Source: Desulfobia sp. (lineage in GTDB: Bacteria > Desulfobacterota > Desulfobulbia > Desulfobulbales > SURF-16). From it: DNA of 10,595 bases. The notes beneath the pieces are model-generated. The model had not been told where the DNA came from. It ran no database searches and worked only from the letters and a program-made list of their open reading frames with translations. The position numbers were made by a program, and so were the translations under genes. Positions 7,266-10,595 of the stretch are shown piece by piece (positions within the stretch are counted from its first letter, which is position 1; each line of letters starts with the position of its first letter). The stretch spans positions 1 to 10,595 of the forward strand of contig JAUWDC010000014.1 of NCBI GenBank assembly GCA_030608985.1, read 5' to 3'.

Positions 7266-7336
7266 ATTACGAATTACGAACGAGTGAAATATTTATTAGA
7301 AAAGTACCGCCATTATCAATTGTCAATTATCAATTA
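7266..7336. repeat. Inverted pair of degenerate heptamer arrays, units ATTACGA and TCAATTA
   Basis: The left array has ATTACGA at 7266 and 7273, with a partial third unit to 7283. The right array has TCAATTG (7316), TCAATTA (7323) and TCAATTA (7330), reading as AATTGA-type heptamers on the opposite strand. About 32 bases lie between, so the layout mirrors 3255-3326 with a different unit. It fills the gap between the ABC-F gene and valS. No convincing terminator for the ABC-F gene and no clear valS promoter could be picked out here. Confidence 0.7.
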
Positions 7337-7380
7337 TATCAACACACAACAGCTTGCAACAGTTTGGACATAAAAGACGG

Positions 7381-10065
7381 ATGACAGCACACACAGAACC
7401 AAAAGAAGAACCGCAGCAGCTTGCCAAGGCATACGAATTCGCTGACGTAGAAAAGAAATGGTATACGGCATGGCTTGAGCACAAAACATTCCAGGCCCAT
7501 ATGGATCCTGCCAGGGATTCCTACTCCATTGTCATCCCCCCCCCTAATGTCACAGGTGTTCTCCATGTCGGCCATGCCCTGAACAACACCATGCAGGATA
7601 TTCTTATTCGTTACAAGAGAATGTCCGGTTTCAATACCCTATGGGTCCCGGGGACTGATCATGCAGGTATTGCTACGCAGAATGTCGTAGAGAAGCAACT
7701 GGCAGCTGAAGATCTCTCCCGCCACGATGTTGGCCGGGAAAAGTTTATTGAACGCGTCTGGGAATGGAAGGCTGAATCAGGCGGCCAGATCATCAACCAG
7801 CTGAAACGTCTTGGCTGCTCCTGTGACTGGGACCGCGAAAGATTCACTATGGATGAAGGCTTGTCCAGAGCCGTGCGCACGGTCTTTACCCGTCTTTACG
7901 ATGAGGGCTTAATATACAAGGGCGACTATATCATTAACTGGTGCCCCCGTTGTCACACTGCCCTGGCAGATCTTGAAGTAGAACACGAACCGACAGACGG
8001 CAAACTTTACAAGATACGTTACCCGTTTACCAACGGTGATGGCTATCTTATCGTTGCCACAACCCGTCCCGAAACAATGCTTGGCGATACCGGTGTTGCA
8101 GTCCATCCTGACGACGAACGATTCAATAATCTTTCAGAAAACACCATAAATCTTCCCCTTGTTGACCGAACCATTCCGATTGTTTTTGATAACCACGTTG
8201 AAAAAGAATTCGGTACCGGTGCCCTCAAGGTCACTCCGGCCCATGACCTCAATGACTTTGAAATTGCCAAACGCCATAATCTGCCTTCTGTCAAGGTTAT
8301 AGATCTTGACGGTCGTATGAACGTTGAAGCCGGAAAATACGCAGGAATGGACAGGTTCGAATGCCGTAAACAGATTGTACAAGACCTTGAGGAACTGGGA
8401 CTTCTTGAAGGTATAGATGACTACCAGCATGGTGTTGGCCACTGTTATCGCTGTCAGAATGTAGTGGAACCAACCCTTTCAAAACAGTGGTTTGTCTCAG
8501 TGAAACCACTGGCTGAAAAAGCCATCGCTGCTGTAAAAAATGGCGACATACGTATCCATCCCAAGACATGGGAAAACACCTTCTATGACTGGATGTACAA
8601 TATCCGTGACTGGTGTATCTCACGTCAGATCTGGTGGGGCCATCAGATACCTGCCTGGACCTGTGAAGACTGCGGTGAAGTTATTGTCAGTGAGGACGAT
8701 CCGGATGCCTGCACCAAATGCGGGAGTAAAAGGCTCGTCCAGGAAACCGATGTTCTCGACACCTGGTTCAGTTCAGCTCTCTGGCCTTTTTCCACCCTAG
8801 GCTGGCCTGATAACACAGATGAACTCAGATACTTCTATCCAACCTCTGTACTTATCACCAGTTTCGACATTCTCTTTTTCTGGGTCTGCAGAATGATGAT
8901 GATGGGCCTTCACTTCATGGATGAAATTCCTTTCAAGGATGTTTACCTTCATGCCCTTGTCCGTGATGAAAATGGCCAGAAAATGAGCAAATCAAAGGGG
9001 AATGTGATGGATCCTCTGCTGGTTATGGATAAATACGGTACAGATGCTCTGCGCTTTACCATGACAGCCTTTGCTGCCCAGGGGCGTGATATTCGCTTAT
9101 CTGAAGAACGCATTGAAGGGTATCGACACTTCATTAATAAAATATGGAATGCCGCCCGTTTTTCTCTTATGCATGTCAGCGACTGCGATCCGAAAATAAT
9201 CGAGTCCATAAATCAAGAGCCATTATCTCTTCCCCATCGCTGGATACTGAGCCGCCTGAACCAGACTATTATTGAAGTCCATAAATCTTTAAATGGCTAT
9301 CGGTTTAATGATACAGCATCAGCTATGTATCAATTCGTCTGGCATGAATTCTGCGACTGGTATCTGGAACTCATTAAACCAGACCTGTACGGAAAATCAG
9401 AAAAAAATAAATCCCAGGCACAGGCAGTACTCCTGACCGTTCTGCAGAATGTAATCAAACTCCTCCACCCGGTCATCCCCTTTGTCACTGAAGAAATATG
9501 GCATGTGCTTCCAGGAGAGAGGTCAAGTATTATGTTGGAACCTTATCCCTTGAGTAATGACACATGGAATGATCCTGCCGCCGAAAAGAGTGCATCCCTG
9601 ATGATGGGTGTCATTGGCGGCATTCGTAATATCCGAAGTGAAATGCAGATTCACCCTTCTGCCCAGATTGAAGCACATGTTGTCTGCCATGACGAAGACA
9701 AGGCCGCCATTATCAAAGAGCATGAAAAAGAGATCAAGGATCTCACCAGGCTCGCAGATCTCATTCTTACCAACGATGGTGAAGGACCCGAGGGATCAGC
9801 ATCATACCTATTTGAAGATATTGAAATCTTTGTTCCGCTCGAGGGCCTTATAGACGTCGAAAAAGAGCTGGCTAAACTTGATAAAGAGCAAGGCAAGATA
9901 GAGAAACAGCTCAAGCAGAGCCAGGGAAAACTCAACAATGAAAAGTTTCTGGCCAATGCCCCTGCTGATGTCGTCACCAAAGAAAGGGAGAAAGTCGCCA
10001 CCCTGACAGCAACAATGGCCAAATTAGCTGAAAGCCGCAACCGTTTGCAGGAGATTTCCCAATAA
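7381..10065 (+). CDS. valS: Valyl-tRNA synthetase (class Ia)
   Basis: Charges tRNA-Val with valine in the cytoplasm and edits mischarged threonine. From ATG 7381 the product has 894 residues, normal for bacterial ValS. Visible landmarks: PPPNVTGVLHVGHALN with the HIGH-type motif HVGH (62-65), and WVPGTDHAGIATQ shortly after. The CP1 editing domain carries TTRPETMLGDTGV from 227. Cys pairs WCPRC and HCYRC and the tandem CEDC/CTKC cluster suggest structural zinc sites. DWCISRQIWWGHQIPAW is present, and KMSKS is at 534-538. The anticodon-binding domain follows, and the C-terminal coiled coil typical of ValS starts near PLEGLIDVEKEL. A TTG at 7354 in the same frame would add nine residues. I prefer ATG 7381 because nothing upstream of the TTG resembles a ribosome-binding site, although the site before 7381 (AAGACGG) is also weak and close. 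No terminator follows; a structured element lies downstream. Confidence 0.96.
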   Translation: MTAHTEPKEEPQQLAKAYEFADVEKKWYTAWLEHKTFQAHMDPARDSYSIVIPPPNVTGVLHVGHALNNTMQDILIRYKRMSGFNTLWVPGTDHAGIATQNVVEKQLAAEDLSRHDVGREKFIERVWEWKAESGGQIINQLKRLGCSCDWDRERFTMDEGLSRAVRTVFTRLYDEGLIYKGDYIINWCPRCHTALADLEVEHEPTDGKLYKIRYPFTNGDGYLIVATTRPETMLGDTGVAVHPDDERFNNLSENTINLPLVDRTIPIVFDNHVEKEFGTGALKVTPAHDLNDFEIAKRHNLPSVKVIDLDGRMNVEAGKYAGMDRFECRKQIVQDLEELGLLEGIDDYQHGVGHCYRCQNVVEPTLSKQWFVSVKPLAEKAIAAVKNGDIRIHPKTWENTFYDWMYNIRDWCISRQIWWGHQIPAWTCEDCGEVIVSEDDPDACTKCGSKRLVQETDVLDTWFSSALWPFSTLGWPDNTDELRYFYPTSVLITSFDILFFWVCRMMMMGLHFMDEIPFKDVYLHALVRDENGQKMSKSKGNVMDPLLVMDKYGTDALRFTMTAFAAQGRDIRLSEERIEGYRHFINKIWNAARFSLMHVSDCDPKIIESINQEPLSLPHRWILSRLNQTIIEVHKSLNGYRFNDTASAMYQFVWHEFCDWYLELIKPDLYGKSEKNKSQAQAVLLTVLQNVIKLLHPVIPFVTEEIWHVLPGERSSIMLEPYPLSNDTWNDPAAEKSASLMMGVIGGIRNIRSEMQIHPSAQIEAHVVCHDEDKAAIIKEHEKEIKDLTRLADLILTNDGEGPEGSASYLFEDIEIFVPLEGLIDVEKELAKLDKEQGKIEKQLKQSQGKLNNEKFLANAPADVVTKEREKVATLTATMAKLAESRNRLQEISQ

Positions 10066-10135
10066 GAAGATTGCCTAAAGAGCCTCGCGTTCGGTATACG
10101 TTATATGGTGTTCACAATCTATTCTTTATGGGTAA

Positions 10136-10306
10136 CTATTCAGGTGGGGCTGCAAAATTAGCAAAACCACCGCACTTTAACTGTTCAGCAGTGCTTTATA
10201 TGTGTTCGCCCAACGGAAGTGCCCTTGGGGTGCAAGCAGGCTTGCGAACTATAGTAGTTCTATGTAAGTAAGCCTGATCGGACACAGATGAAGTGCTGCT
10301 GAATAG
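10136..10306. mobile_element. Candidate MITE-like or other small structured repeat element
   Basis: The ends are perfect 8-base inverted repeats: CTATTCAG at 10136-10143 and CTGAATAG at 10299-10306. They extend to 9 bases if A10135 and T10307 are counted. The trinucleotide TAA flanks both ends (10133-10135 and 10307-10309), as a short target duplication would. Inside are a hairpin GGTGG/CCACC (10143-10147 with 10167-10171, with an inner TGC/GCA stem) and a long branched inverted repeat (10181-10306). No transposase is encoded, so it would be non-autonomous. It lies between valS and the ribosome-binding site of the DUF302 gene. An alternative reading is a cis-acting or small RNA. Copy number elsewhere in the genome is unknown, so the mobile interpretation is provisional. 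Confidence 0.4.
10181..10306 (+). repeat. 28-pair imperfect inverted repeat with branched interior (possible structured RNA)
   Basis: Arms 10181-10208 and 10279-10306 pair along 28 positions: 22 Watson-Crick, five G-U and one A-G mismatch when read as plus-strand RNA. Between them, CCCAA (10209-10213) pairs with TTGGG (10225-10229). CAGGCTT (10237-10243) pairs with AAGCCTG (10270-10276), enclosing a further hairpin GAACTA/TAGTTC (10246-10251 with 10255-10260). This gives a three-way junction. An alternative small hairpin GCAAG/CTTGC (10232-10236 with 10241-10245) competes with the inner stem. The structure ends 10 bases before the GGAGG of the DUF302 gene. I do not recognise a named RNA family. 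Confidence 0.7.
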
Positions 10307-10328
10307 TAATCTTTATGGAGGATCAAAA

Positions 10329-10595
10329 ATGCGCCCGTTACTGTTGAGTCTCATATCAATTCTTTTCTTCTCTTCGTTGGCCATCGCTGATAATGATGGC
10401 CTCATCAGTATAAAGAGTTCTCACGACGTAAAAGTTACAGCGGACCGCCTTGAACAGAACTTAAAAATGAAAGGCATGACTGTATTTACAAGAATCAATC
10501 ATGCAGCAGGAGCACAAAAGGTTGGGAAAGAGTTACGCCCGACCGAATTAATTATCTTCGGCAATCCTAAGATAGGCGCACCACTGATGCAATGC
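10329..10595 (+). CDS. Partial DUF302 family protein with signal peptide
   Basis: The first 89 codons of a gene that runs off the right edge. ATG 10329 is well supported by GGAGG at 10317-10321, seven bases upstream. Residues 1-20 form a Sec signal peptide: one Arg, the hydrophobic run LLLSLISILFF, then SSLAIA with likely cleavage before Asp21. The mature start GLISIKSSHDVKVTADRLEQ is followed by LKMKGMTVFTRINHAAGA and LRPTELIIFGNPKIGAPLMQ. This is the characteristic DUF302 pattern: a small alpha/beta domain of unknown function, often periplasmic when a signal peptide is present. The gene lies downstream of valS on the same strand, with the structured element of 10136-10306 in its leader. A weak promoter-like pair TTGCCT (10071-10076) and TATACG (10095-10100), 18 apart, lies upstream of that element. 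Confidence 0.85.
   Translation, partial: MRPLLLSLISILFFSSLAIADNDGLISIKSSHDVKVTADRLEQNLKMKGMTVFTRINHAAGAQKVGKELRPTELIIFGNPKIGAPLMQC

Noticed and set aside
7354..7380. TTG 7354 as the valS start
   Set aside because: No ribosome-binding site precedes it, the nine extra residues are not typical, and ATG 7381 gives a normal ValS N-terminus. It is not strictly excluded.
10071..10271. 66-codon open frame downstream of valS
   Set aside because: It begins at TTG without a ribosome-binding site and runs through the left part of the structured element. Its codons coincide with the stems, so the base-pairing explains the sequence better than a protein does.
10181..10306. Integron attC site (GCCCAAC at 10208-10214 fits the RYYYAAC core)
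   Set aside because: No matching GTTRRRY core at the other end, no cassette array or integrase in view, and the long near-continuous stem lacks the usual arrangement of extrahelical bases.
10181..10306. 6S RNA
   Set aside because: 6S RNA is a single long hairpin with a large central bubble; this segment folds as a branched three-way junction and is shorter than usual 6S RNA.

Overview
The window looks like a chromosomal housekeeping segment from a Gram-negative bacterium. The main evidence is a Pal lipoprotein (outer membrane/peptidoglycan anchor) together with Sec-type signal peptides on two partial genes. The base composition looks moderately AT-rich by eye. Pal, the short alpha-glucan phosphorylase, the PEP-synthase-regulator family protein, the DUF362 protein and the intergenic heptamer repeats together would fit the Desulfobacterota (former Deltaproteobacteria). 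That placement is an inference from gene style, not a demonstrated assignment. I see no rRNA, tRNA, CRISPR array or complete transposase gene.

Layout. The first 753 bases are on the minus strand: pal (181-753), its intrinsic terminator (123-159), a small heptamer-repeat tract (89-117), and the first 23 codons of a secreted protein running off the left edge (1-69). A 293-base divergent gap separates pal from glgP (1047-3251, plus). After a 150-base gap with an inverted pair of heptamer-repeat arrays comes a DUF299 kinase/pyrophosphorylase (3402-4223, plus). A DUF362 protein (4295-5131, minus) converges on it. A 59-base divergent gap leads to an ABC-F ATPase of the YheS type (5191-7176, plus). 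A second inverted heptamer array (7266-7336) precedes valS (7381-10065, plus). Downstream of valS is a gene-free stretch of about 260 bases holding a highly structured element (10136-10306). The window ends in the first 89 codons of a secreted DUF302 protein (10329-10595, plus).

How the parts relate. GlgP releases glucose-1-phosphate from storage glucan. The DUF299 protein would set the activity of PEP synthase or pyruvate phosphate dikinase at the pyruvate/PEP node. The two may therefore form a small carbon-flux neighbourhood, although a gap and a repeat array lie between them. The ABC-F protein and ValS both serve translation. Pal and the two secreted proteins belong to the cell envelope. 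The genes mostly look like independent units rather than one operon.

Most worth a second look: (1) the 10136-10306 element, which has matching short terminal inverted repeats, a possible TAA duplication and a 28-pair stem whose imperfections are almost all G-U wobbles in the plus-strand RNA, immediately before the ribosome-binding site of the DUF302 gene; (2) three separate intergenic tracts of degenerate 7-base repeats with different units, two of them in inverted-pair architecture; (3) a DUF299 protein that keeps its P-loop but has lost the usual acidic residues of its N-terminal motif.
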